A DNA stretch of 22,934 nucleotides, from contig DAIDKJ010000004.1 in the NCBI GenBank assembly GCA_027450105.1, positions 1 through 22,934 of the forward strand, given 5' to 3'. A program made the translations under genes and the position numbers. This DNA is from Ferrovum sp. Lineage in GTDB: Bacteria > Pseudomonadota > Gammaproteobacteria > Burkholderiales > Ferrovaceae. This document shows, piece after piece, positions 7,798 through 15,075 of the stretch. Under the pieces are notes generated by a model. That model ran no database searches. It saw nothing but the letters and a program-made list of their open reading frames with translations, and had not been told where the DNA came from. Each line of letters opens with the position of its first letter. Positions within the stretch are counted from its first letter, which is position 1.

Positions 7798-9561
7798 TCA
7801 GGACCGATCGCTGACCCCGGCCGATTCGAAGGAAGCCATCTCGTTCAAAAAACCGACAGCCGATACCAGCAGCGGAAAGGCCACCGCTGCGCCGGTGCCT
7901 TCACCTAAGCGCAGGCCCAGATCCAGCAGGGGCTGCGCCTGAAAATGTTCGAGTAAGCGTTGATGGCCGGCTTCATTGGAACGGTGAGAAAACACGCAGT
8001 ACTCCACCACCGTGGGATATATTTTTGCGGCCACCAGTAATGCCGTACTGACGATAAAGCCATCGATGAGTAGCACCATTTTCTCTTGCGCTGCTTGTAG
8101 TATGGCGCCAACCAGCATGGCAATCTCGAAGCCGCCAAACGTGGCCAGGACGTTCAAGGGATCGGAATCGAGGGAATGCCGCTGCCGGGCTTGTTCCAGC
8201 ACCCAACGCTTGTGCGCCAATCCGGTATCGTCCAGACCAGTGCCCCGCCCCGTGCAATCGGCTACCGGCAGGTTGCATAGCACGCTCATGAGCAGCGCGG
8301 CAGAAGAAGTATTGCCGATGCCCATTTCCCCAAATCCGATGGTATTGCAGCCGTTCAAGGCTTCCCGTCGTACCAGCAGCGCACCTTGTTGAATGGCAGC
8401 CTGACATTGCTCGGAAGTCATGGCGGGCTTGGTCAGAACATTGCGCGTGCCAAAACCAATTTTGACATCCGTCAGATCGGGGTGCGGAGCAAACTGATGA
8501 TTGACGCCGGCATCCACGATACGCAGGCAGATGCCATGCTGCCGGGAAAACACGTTGATGGCAGCGCCACCGTTCAGGAAATTCATCACCATCTGCTGGG
8601 TCACTTCCTGCGGATAAGGACTGACCCCTTCCTTGGCAATTCCGTGATCCCCGGCAAAGATCATGATCGTGGGAAGTTTTAAAGTGGGGGTCAAGGTATT
8701 TTGAATGCGACCAATTTTTAAAGCGATGCGCTCCAGTGCGCCCAGGGCGCCGGGCGGTTTTGTCTTTTGGTCGATCTTGTGCTGCAAAGCAGCGGTCAGT
8801 TGAGACGAGATGGGTTCAATCGCAAATGAAATCATGGAGCGGTTTCCAGGGGTTGGGGTAGGTGCTGCGGTAACGGGAAGTGGGCGCAGGGAAGTTGTTG
8901 GGTCGGGCACGGGAAGCGCGCAATCATCTTGCCATTTGTTTTCGAAAACCAGGTCTTCCAGCTGTTGTCGCGAGGCCCAGCGTTCCGTTTCTAGCATGGG
9001 TTTTGGATAGAACGCTGCCACATGTCCCAGGCATAGAATCGCCACGGGTTTGGCACCGCGCGGAATACCCAGCAGCGGTCTCAGTGCCAGGGGGTCAAAC
9101 AAAGAGACCCATCCCACTCCAATGCCTTCAGCCCGGGCGGCCAACCAGAGGTTTTGAATGGCGCAGGAAACCGAGGCAAGATCCATTTCAGGAAGCGTAC
9201 GGCGCCCGAATACGTGGTGCTCCCGGTTGTCCATGAGGGTGGCTACCAGCAGTTCGCCGCACTCCAGGATGCCTTCCACTTTCAGGCGCATGAAATCGCT
9301 TTTTCTAGGACCCAGCAGTTCGGAGGTACGCACGCGTTCGGCTTCAACCAGGGTATGAATTTGGCCACGCAGGGTGGGATCTGTGATGCGGATGAATCGC
9401 CAGGGTTGCATGAAACCGACGCTGGGCGCCCAATGGGCCGCTTGCAAAAGTCGCTGTAATAAGGATGGGTCAATGGGATCAGGGAGGAAGTGGCGCATAT
9501 CGCGGCGCTCCTCGATAACCCGGTAGATGGCTTGGATGTCGGTGTCACTATAACGGATCAT
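7798..9561 (-). CDS. bluB-cobT: BluB-CobT fusion: 5,6-dimethylbenzimidazole synthase / nicotinate-nucleotide-DMB phosphoribosyltransferase
   Basis: The product is a 587-aa bifunctional protein. Residues ~1-210 are BluB (nitroreductase-like fold, with RRDMRHFLPDPI, WAPSVGFMQPWRFI and AARAEGIGVGWVSLF), which makes DMB from reduced FMN and O2. A Pro/Thr-rich linker (~211-242) leads to CobT (~243-580), with GDHGIAKEGVS, GEMGIGNTSSAAL (~411-423), GRGTGLDD and the catalytic-Glu motif RLGEGTGAAVAFP (Glu554). CobT converts DMB and nicotinate mononucleotide to alpha-ribazole phosphate. The two activities are consecutive, which explains the fusion. ATG 9561 is the BluB-like start; AAGGG lies about ten bases upstream. 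It is divergent from the phosphatase-aminotransferase gene. I found no B12-box-like riboswitch upstream. Confidence 0.95.
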   Translation of the reverse strand: MIRYSDTDIQAIYRVIEERRDMRHFLPDPIDPSLLQRLLQAAHWAPSVGFMQPWRFIRITDPTLRGQIHTLVEAERVRTSELLGPRKSDFMRLKVEGILECGELLVATLMDNREHHVFGRRTLPEMDLASVSCAIQNLWLAARAEGIGVGWVSLFDPLALRPLLGIPRGAKPVAILCLGHVAAFYPKPMLETERWASRQQLEDLVFENKWQDDCALPVPDPTTSLRPLPVTAAPTPTPGNRSMISFAIEPISSQLTAALQHKIDQKTKPPGALGALERIALKIGRIQNTLTPTLKLPTIMIFAGDHGIAKEGVSPYPQEVTQQMVMNFLNGGAAINVFSRQHGICLRIVDAGVNHQFAPHPDLTDVKIGFGTRNVLTKPAMTSEQCQAAIQQGALLVRREALNGCNTIGFGEMGIGNTSSAALLMSVLCNLPVADCTGRGTGLDDTGLAHKRWVLEQARQRHSLDSDPLNVLATFGGFEIAMLVGAILQAAQEKMVLLIDGFIVSTALLVAAKIYPTVVEYCVFSHRSNEAGHQRLLEHFQAQPLLDLGLRLGEGTGAAVAFPLLVSAVGFLNEMASFESAGVSDRS

Positions 9562-9803
9562 GATTAAAAAACCCTTGCAGTCGGTGGGCGCAAGTCTTGA
9601 AACAACGCTTTGGTACAGCAAGGCTTTCAAGAGGCGGCTCGCTGTAGCCCAGCATAGTGCTCAAAAGCCGCGTGCGGCATAGGCAATCGCGCATAGTAGT
9701 GGAAATACGGAAAATCATGAGGAATATTTCGTGAAAACTTGGATTTGCAGCGAGGTCGATGTCTCTAGACTGCGATGGTCCTTTCGCTTGCGGGCCCGGA
9801 ACC
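9562..9803. promoter_or_regulatory. Divergent promoter region between bluB-cobT and the phosphatase-aminotransferase gene
   Basis: These 242 bases must serve both divergent transcription units. A short palindrome GCCGCGTGCGGC (9667-9678) lies near the middle, and GCGGCT (9634-9639) can pair with AGCCGC (9666-9671); either could be an operator, but neither is diagnostic. No cobalamin riboswitch consensus (B12 box) is visible on either strand, and no confident promoter boxes. Confidence 0.4.
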
Positions 9804-11237
9804 ATGGATTTTATAACAGCACAGTTAGCAGTAGGGAGTCGGCTTGAGGCTGAACAGGGCCCAACGCTGGCTGCTCAGGGCATCGAAGCCGTTTTATCCT
9901 TGGTACCTTTGGCACGGCCAGCGCCTGTTACGCGGCAATTGAGTCTGGCAATTCAGGATCGAGTGGAGATTCCCGGAGCGCTCATCGATGAGGCCTTGGA
10001 CTTTCTGGTGCATCAGACGGCCCATGGCCGCCGCACTCTGGTGCATTGTGAAATGGGGATTTCTCGTTCCCCAGCGCTTGCTGCAGCTTATCTGCATCGC
10101 ACGCAAGGCCTCGATCTGGCTGAGGCCTTCAGTCGGGTGCAGGTGTTGCGACCAAACGCCGAGCCACATCCCGCGCTCTTGGCATCGCTCGTCAGGCATT
10201 TTGGTGCACAGGCGGAAGCCATTGATTTGTCCAGTAATGAGAATCCTCTTGGACCATCGCCGCTCGCGATGGCAGCCCTGTTGCGCATGACAGGCCAGCT
10301 ACAGCGCTACCCCGACCGCGAGGGAACCGCCTTGCGCAGACGTCTGGGGGAGATCTGTGGCGTTGCTGCTGCGCAAATCGTGCTTGGCAATGGTGCGAGC
10401 GAGTTGATCGATTTGGTGGCGCGAGCCTTGCTCCAGCCGGGTGATGAAATGCTGCTACCCATGCCGGCATTTCCTTCCTATCGTGCGGCGGCCTCGCGAA
10501 CTGGAGCAACACTGGTGACGGTGCCCATGCACAATGGCCATTGTCCGGTGGAGGCGCTCATCGAACGGCTGACTCCAAGGACTCGCCTGGTTGTCATCGT
10601 TACACCCCATAACCCTTGCGGGACGGTATTTTCGCCCTCCAGTCTGAGGCGCCTCATGGCGGCCTTGCCCAGTCAGGCCTGCTTGTTGCTCGATGAAGCC
10701 TATCGGGAATTTGCTGCTGCTGAGGAGCTTCCCGACCTATCGTCGCTGTATTCCGGCCAGCAACACCTGTGCATCATTCGATCATTGTCGAAGGCCTATG
10801 GTCTGGCCGGACTGCGCATCGGCTACGGGATCGCCACACCGGCACTTGCGGCCCAACTCGACGCCCTGCGCCAACCCTACAACACGAGTAGTTTGGCGCA
10901 AACGGCCGCGTTGGCTGCGCTGGACGATGCAGCCTACCTGACGCGCAGTATTTCCCACAACGCCCAGGAGCGATCCTCCCTGGAACAAGGACTCTCTGCA
11001 CTGGGGGTCGAATTCCTGCCTTCACAAGCCAATTTCGTGCTTTTTCAGACCACACCACAAGAGGTTGAGGCACTGGCTGCGCGAGGTGCTCTGGTGAAAT
11101 GTCTGGAGCGATTCGGCCTGCCGGATTATGCCCGTGTGAGCGTTGGTCGCACGGCGGACAATACGCGCTTCCTGCAAACCCTGGCAGAAATCCGGACCTT
11201 GGCCGGGTTGAACAATGAAACCCCGATTTACGCATAA
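9804..11237 (+). CDS. Fusion of a dual-specificity-type phosphatase and a HisC/CobD-like PLP aminotransferase
   Basis: The product is a 477-aa, two-domain protein. Residues ~1-135 are a cysteine-phosphatase domain with the HCX5R active-site loop HCEMGISRS (Cys82, Arg88). Residues ~140-470 are a fold-type I PLP enzyme of the HisC family: DLSSNENPLGPSP, LGNGASELIDL, TPHNPCGTVF, DEAYREF, the PLP lysine in SLSKAYGLAGLRIGYG (Lys330) and a late VSVGRTADNTRFL. Two readings fit: histidinol-phosphate aminotransferase plus phosphatase (consecutive histidine steps), or threonine-phosphate decarboxylase (CobD-like) plus alpha-ribazole-phosphate phosphatase, matching the divergent BluB-CobT gene. ATG 9804 is chosen because the phosphatase fold starts there; an in-frame ATG at 9759 adds 15 unconserved residues. 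Only 15 bases separate it from the first U32 gene, so it probably heads that operon. Confidence 0.85.
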   Translation: MDFITAQLAVGSRLEAEQGPTLAAQGIEAVLSLVPLARPAPVTRQLSLAIQDRVEIPGALIDEALDFLVHQTAHGRRTLVHCEMGISRSPALAAAYLHRTQGLDLAEAFSRVQVLRPNAEPHPALLASLVRHFGAQAEAIDLSSNENPLGPSPLAMAALLRMTGQLQRYPDREGTALRRRLGEICGVAAAQIVLGNGASELIDLVARALLQPGDEMLLPMPAFPSYRAAASRTGATLVTVPMHNGHCPVEALIERLTPRTRLVVIVTPHNPCGTVFSPSSLRRLMAALPSQACLLLDEAYREFAAAEELPDLSSLYSGQQHLCIIRSLSKAYGLAGLRIGYGIATPALAAQLDALRQPYNTSSLAQTAALAALDDAAYLTRSISHNAQERSSLEQGLSALGVEFLPSQANFVLFQTTPQEVEALAARGALVKCLERFGLPDYARVSVGRTADNTRFLQTLAEIRTLAGLNNETPIYA

Positions 11238-11252
11238 CACAGGAGACAAACG

Positions 11253-12233
11253 ATGGTCATGATGATGGCGCCCGGCGGTACGCTGGAAATGGCGAAAATG
11301 GTGCTTGACGAGGGCGCCGATGCAGTTTATGTCGGCGTTGTCGGTTGGAGCCGGCGAGGCGCGCAGGATGAGCTCAATGATGACGAAATCCGTCATACCA
11401 TCGATTATGCGTTACGTCTTGGAAAAGAGGTACGAGTGGTCGTCAATACCCTGCCCAGTTCCTCCGAACTTCCCATGTTTATCGACTGTGTAGCACGCTA
11501 TGCCCAGTGGGGTGCGCGCGGTTTCATGATCAGCGACATTGGCGCCATGCACCTGGTGCGTCAGATGTTGCCCGAGGTGCATATTCACACCAGCGTGGGC
11601 TGTGGGATCACAAACTACGAAGACGTTAAATTCATGCGGGATATTGGCGCTACATACGTGGTTCTGCCATACCGTTTGAGTGTCGAGGAAATCAGGAAAA
11701 TCAAACAGGAAAGCGGTGTAGGCATCGAGGTGTTCCTGTTCAAAACCCCTTCCGGCGGAAAAATATGTCCGGGCAAATGCATGATGAGTAGCTACTTCAG
11801 TTTCCGTCGTTGGCTCGACGCAAACGGTAAGGATCACTTTTTTGGTTCGGCTTCGCGTGGTGGAGACTGCCTGCGTGTGTGTCAGACCAAATGGGATTTC
11901 AAGGTGGATGATACCGGCTACCAGCAGCCCATGACGATCAAAACCAACCCCTCACTATGGCTTGGTGAGCTGCCTGCCTATATGGCGGCCGGAGTCGATT
12001 GTCTGAAAGTTCCAGGTCGCGACCGCTCGGCCACTTTGGTCCGGGATATCGTTCGTGTATACAGGCGCGCCCTGGATCGCATCCAGGAATGCGACCATCC
12101 CGACCTGGAGCCCTTCGCCAGCGAACTGGAAATTTTGCGCGCCCGCTGGGGATCGGAGCGCAGCAAACGGGACAATCGACTCATTTCACAGGCGGAAAAA
12201 GAATCCCGCGGCGCCCTCGTCGCTACACTTTAA
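11253..12233 (+). CDS. U32-family protein, paralogue 1 (putative Fe-S hydroxylase-type, not a proven peptidase)
   Basis: The product is a 326-aa protein of the family labelled peptidase U32. The TIM-barrel start APGGTLEMAKMVLDEGADAVYVG is followed by VNTLPSS, WGARGFMISDIGA, HTSVGCGITN and VVLPYRLS. The metal-site region has ICPGKCMMSSY (Cys172, Cys176) and GGDCLRVC (Cys206, Cys210); these four Cys recur at nearly identical positions in the paralogues at 13188 and 15076. Characterised U32 members (UbiU, UbiV, RlhA, TrhP) act in O2-independent hydroxylation, several with a 4Fe-4S cluster; the Cys spacing differs from E. coli UbiU, so it is not a simple orthologue. AGGAG at 11241-11245 supports ATG 11253. 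The next U32 gene starts 14 bases after the stop. Substrate unknown. Confidence 0.85.
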   Translation: MVMMMAPGGTLEMAKMVLDEGADAVYVGVVGWSRRGAQDELNDDEIRHTIDYALRLGKEVRVVVNTLPSSSELPMFIDCVARYAQWGARGFMISDIGAMHLVRQMLPEVHIHTSVGCGITNYEDVKFMRDIGATYVVLPYRLSVEEIRKIKQESGVGIEVFLFKTPSGGKICPGKCMMSSYFSFRRWLDANGKDHFFGSASRGGDCLRVCQTKWDFKVDDTGYQQPMTIKTNPSLWLGELPAYMAAGVDCLKVPGRDRSATLVRDIVRVYRRALDRIQECDHPDLEPFASELEILRARWGSERSKRDNRLISQAEKESRGALVATL

Positions 12234-12247
12234 ATTTGGAGGCTCTC

Positions 12248-13186
12248 ATGTTTGAACTCTCAACCGACGTTTGCAATATAAAAACTCTGAAAAACGAGGA
12301 TCTGTCCGCTTACGATGCCATCTACCTGGGCGATTTTTCTTGCCCTGAGTATCCCAATAATTTCAGTTCGAATCCCAAACAGCTGAAGAAAGGTCTTGAC
12401 CTGGTCAAGTCTCACGATCAAAAAGCCTATTTGAGGCTTTATGCCGTGCCTAGTAATCACGATATGCCCTGGGTTGAAGAACTGATTGATACGGCTATGG
12501 ATTTGCCCTTCGATGCCTTTGAGGTACACAACCTGGGTTTGTTGCGGGTATTACAGGAAAAAAAATGCACGATTCCCATTCATCTGGGCGTATTCGGCAA
12601 CCTCTATACCCATGAAACTGCAAAAGTACTCAAGCAGTATGGTGTTACGCGCGTATACCCCAACCCGGAACTCTCGCTCAAGGAAATCACCTACATCGCC
12701 GACAACACCCCAATTGAGGTCTTACTGCCGGTGCACGGCAAGATCCCACTGGTGATCTCCGAAACCTGTTTCATCATGGAGCACACCGAAAACACCAAAT
12801 TGTGCGGCAATAACAAATGCAACTTCCCCTGCCTTGAAGATCACTGGCTCAAGCGCGGGCGTAAAGATGGAAGTAGCAACGATTGGTCGCTCAAGGATAC
12901 AGGACGCATGACCTTGTCGGGCAAGGATCTCTGTTTGATCGAGCATGCCGATCAGCTGTCCTCTGCAGGGTTTACTGCCTTCTACGTGCAAAACAAAGGT
13001 GAGGCCGAAGGCTATGCCTCCAAGGTTGGCCATATCTACCGAACCGCCTTGGAGCGCGCATTCGCCGGTGATTCCGGGATTGACTGTGCACCCTGGTTGG
13101 CCGAACTCGACGCCTTGTCCCACGAAGGGCTGTGCAACGGCTATTACTTCGAAGGGGCTGGTCAACGGTATTTCGGGAGAGCCTGA
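12248..13186 (+). CDS. U32-family protein, UbiV-like
   Basis: The product is a 312-aa member of a different U32 branch from its neighbours. It begins MFELSTDVCN and has IYLGDFSCPEY, HNLGLLRVLQE, LGVFGNLYTHETAKVLKQYGVTRVYPNPELSL and VHGKIPLVISETC. Cys32, Cys174, Cys191 and Cys195 resemble the UbiV 4Fe-4S set (one N-terminal Cys, then three in the second half ending CxxxC); Cys186 is an alternative ligand. UbiV works as a heterodimer with UbiU in O2-independent ubiquinone hydroxylation, so this protein may partner one or more of the flanking U32 paralogues. GGAGG five bases upstream supports ATG 12248. The next gene starts one base after its stop. Confidence 0.82.
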   Translation: MFELSTDVCNIKTLKNEDLSAYDAIYLGDFSCPEYPNNFSSNPKQLKKGLDLVKSHDQKAYLRLYAVPSNHDMPWVEELIDTAMDLPFDAFEVHNLGLLRVLQEKKCTIPIHLGVFGNLYTHETAKVLKQYGVTRVYPNPELSLKEITYIADNTPIEVLLPVHGKIPLVISETCFIMEHTENTKLCGNNKCNFPCLEDHWLKRGRKDGSSNDWSLKDTGRMTLSGKDLCLIEHADQLSSAGFTAFYVQNKGEAEGYASKVGHIYRTALERAFAGDSGIDCAPWLAELDALSHEGLCNGYYFEGAGQRYFGRA

Positions 13187-13187
13187 G

Positions 13188-14144
13188 GTGGTCCGCTTGT
13201 TGGCTCCAGGGGGGTCGCTGGAAATGGCGCGGACGGCCATCGACGAGGGGGCCGATGTCGTTTATGTGGGACCTCTTGGATATTCCCGTAGGCCCTATGA
13301 ATCTGAAATGAACGACGCTGACATCCGGGCGGCAATCCATTATGCCCGGGCCCAGGGCCGCGAACTTCTGATCGTGCTCAATACCTACCCCAGCCCTTTC
13401 GAATTGCCGCGCTGGCTGACCAAAGCGCAGATGTTTGCTGACTTTGGCGCTGCAGGGTTTGTCGTGACGGACGTAGGTGCGCTGCACGCGTTGCGTCGTC
13501 TGTTACCCAAGACAACACTCCATGTCAGTATCGGCAGCGGTATCTGTAATGCCCGAGACACCGACTTTTACCGATCGCTTGGGGCCGACACCATCATTTT
13601 GCCCTATCGTTGGGATGTGGCTGAGATCGCCGCTGCTCGCTCGGCCAGTGACATCGCACTCGAAGTATTTCTTTTTGAAACGGTTCAGACCGGCAAGATC
13701 TGTCCGGGCAAATGCATCATGAGCAGTTACCTGCGATTTCGCGAGTGGCTGGAGGTGGAAAACCAGACTTCATTTCATGGCAGCGCCAACCGTGGCGCCA
13801 AGGAATGTTACCGTGTCTGTCAAGCGGCATGGCAATTTGGGCGGGATGATGCGGTGCCGATCGATCTCAAATTACGCCGTGATGCCAGATTGATGCTGGA
13901 GCAGTTGCCGCGTTTCGTCGCAGAAGGAGTCACCTGCTTCAAGCTTTCTGGACGCGAACGTCCGGTGCCGATGATCCGTGATCTGGTGCGCTTTTATCGT
14001 AAGGTAATCGATCGCGTCTTGGCACAGGCGGACCTTTTGGATGAATATACCGAGGAACTTGCTGAACTGCGTCTTCGCTGGGTGCGTGAAAAGAGCAAGC
14101 GGGTGGATACGCTGATGGATCGAGCCGCCAGCTATGCGGTTTGA
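13188..14144 (+). CDS. U32-family protein, paralogue 2
   Basis: The product is a 318-aa U32 protein, clearly homologous along its length to the ones at 11253 and 15076: LLAPGGSLEMARTAIDEGADVVYVGPLGYSRRPYESEMND, VLNTYPSP, FGAAGFVVTDVGALH, HVSIGSGICNARD, LPYRWDVAEI, then ICPGKCIMSSY (Cys172, Cys176) and ECYRVC (Cys207, Cys211). The start is GTG 13188, with GGGAGAG at 13175-13181; no ATG lies near, and the downstream sequence matches the paralogues from the second residue on. The one-base gap to the upstream gene and the 11-base overlap with the next one imply coupled translation. Confidence 0.84.
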   Translation: MVRLLAPGGSLEMARTAIDEGADVVYVGPLGYSRRPYESEMNDADIRAAIHYARAQGRELLIVLNTYPSPFELPRWLTKAQMFADFGAAGFVVTDVGALHALRRLLPKTTLHVSIGSGICNARDTDFYRSLGADTIILPYRWDVAEIAAARSASDIALEVFLFETVQTGKICPGKCIMSSYLRFREWLEVENQTSFHGSANRGAKECYRVCQAAWQFGRDDAVPIDLKLRRDARLMLEQLPRFVAEGVTCFKLSGRERPVPMIRDLVRFYRKVIDRVLAQADLLDEYTEELAELRLRWVREKSKRVDTLMDRAASYAV

Positions 14145-15063
14145 AGCATCAAACCATGATCGCACCCGGCATGTACCGGTGCCGGTATTACGTGCCGGAT
14201 TTGAAGCCAGCGGAAGTGGACGTTGGCTCATGCAGACCATCGTTTTGCACGCTCTTGATCAAGTCAATGGTTTTCGGTTGCAGGTCCAGTTGGCGGACGA
14301 TCGGATGCGTGCTGGCTTGCAGGCTACTGAATCCTGTTTGGTTACAGCCAGCGCCGATGTGGTGGATACCGATTGGTTGTCTATTGCGCGCTGCCGTCGA
14401 TCAGGGGTTGCGCTGGCGGCAGCCGTGCCGTATGGGGCGATCTTTGGTGGTCTGGTGGCGCCTCTTGGCCAGTTTACAACGTTGTCCGAGCTCCCGGGCC
14501 GGCGCATTGGAGTGATTCATCCGCAGGACAAAAACTGGCTGCTGCTTAGAGCGGCTTGCCGAGTGCTGCATGACTTCGATCCGGACGACGCCTGCGTTCG
14601 CGTCGATACTGGATCAAAAACTGCTTCGTCCGAACTACTTGTAAATGGCAGCCTGGATGCGGCATTGCTGTACTGGCATCAAATACCGGCGTTGGTTGCC
14701 AGTGGGCAGTTTGTTGAAGTGTGCGATCTGCTCGATGTGCTTCCGGTACTGGGCGTACCCACCGTACCGTCGACATTTTTTGTATTTTCCAACGCCTTGC
14801 TGGATGAACAACCCGGCCTGGTTCTTGGTTTTGCGCAGGCCGTGTCTGCGGCCGTGAGTATTTTGCGTACTGATCTGCTGGCATGGTGTGCCGTGACAGG
14901 GTTGAGTGTCGACCAGGACGGCACACAAGCCCTGCGGGCCAAATGGCTGGCACGGATTTCTTCTGCTTGGGATAGCACGATGCAATCCGACCTGCACACG
15001 TTGGCTCGCTGCCTGGGTGAAAACAATATTCCCGAAGGCGTTTTTGCTCCGGGATTTCTTTAG
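14134..15063 (+). CDS. NMT1/SsuA-like substrate-binding-fold protein without an export signal
   Basis: The product is a 309-aa protein of the periplasmic-binding-protein type II superfamily. Visible features are ADVVDTDWLSIARC, VPYGAIFGGLVAP, ELPGRRIGVIHPQDKNW, a TASSELLVNGSLDAALLYWHQIPALVASGQF block, and a helical C-terminal half. The equivalent pieces in NMT1/SsuA/TauA proteins form the two lobes that close on a ligand. There is no signal peptide or lipobox, and no ABC permease or ATPase nearby, so it probably acts in the cytosol as a ligand carrier or an enzyme; MqnA and Thi5/NMT1 are precedents for cytosolic enzymes on this fold. ATG 14134 overlaps the upstream U32 gene by 11 bases; ATG 14230 is an alternative. 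Fold firm, function unknown. Confidence 0.75.
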   Translation: MRFEASNHDRTRHVPVPVLRAGFEASGSGRWLMQTIVLHALDQVNGFRLQVQLADDRMRAGLQATESCLVTASADVVDTDWLSIARCRRSGVALAAAVPYGAIFGGLVAPLGQFTTLSELPGRRIGVIHPQDKNWLLLRAACRVLHDFDPDDACVRVDTGSKTASSELLVNGSLDAALLYWHQIPALVASGQFVEVCDLLDVLPVLGVPTVPSTFFVFSNALLDEQPGLVLGFAQAVSAAVSILRTDLLAWCAVTGLSVDQDGTQALRAKWLARISSAWDSTMQSDLHTLARCLGENNIPEGVFAPGFL

Positions 15064-15075
15064 AAGAGGTGAACG

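Noticed and set aside
9562..9803. Cobalamin riboswitch upstream of bluB-cobT
   Set aside because: No B12-box consensus was seen on either strand; only short unrelated inverted repeats.
12722..13240. Long minus-strand frames inside the U32 genes
   Set aside because: They are antisense to well-supported genes, lack domain motifs and arise from GC-rich codon positions.
14134..15063. Ordinary ABC-transporter binding protein
   Set aside because: No signal peptide, lipobox, permease or ATPase gene is present nearby.
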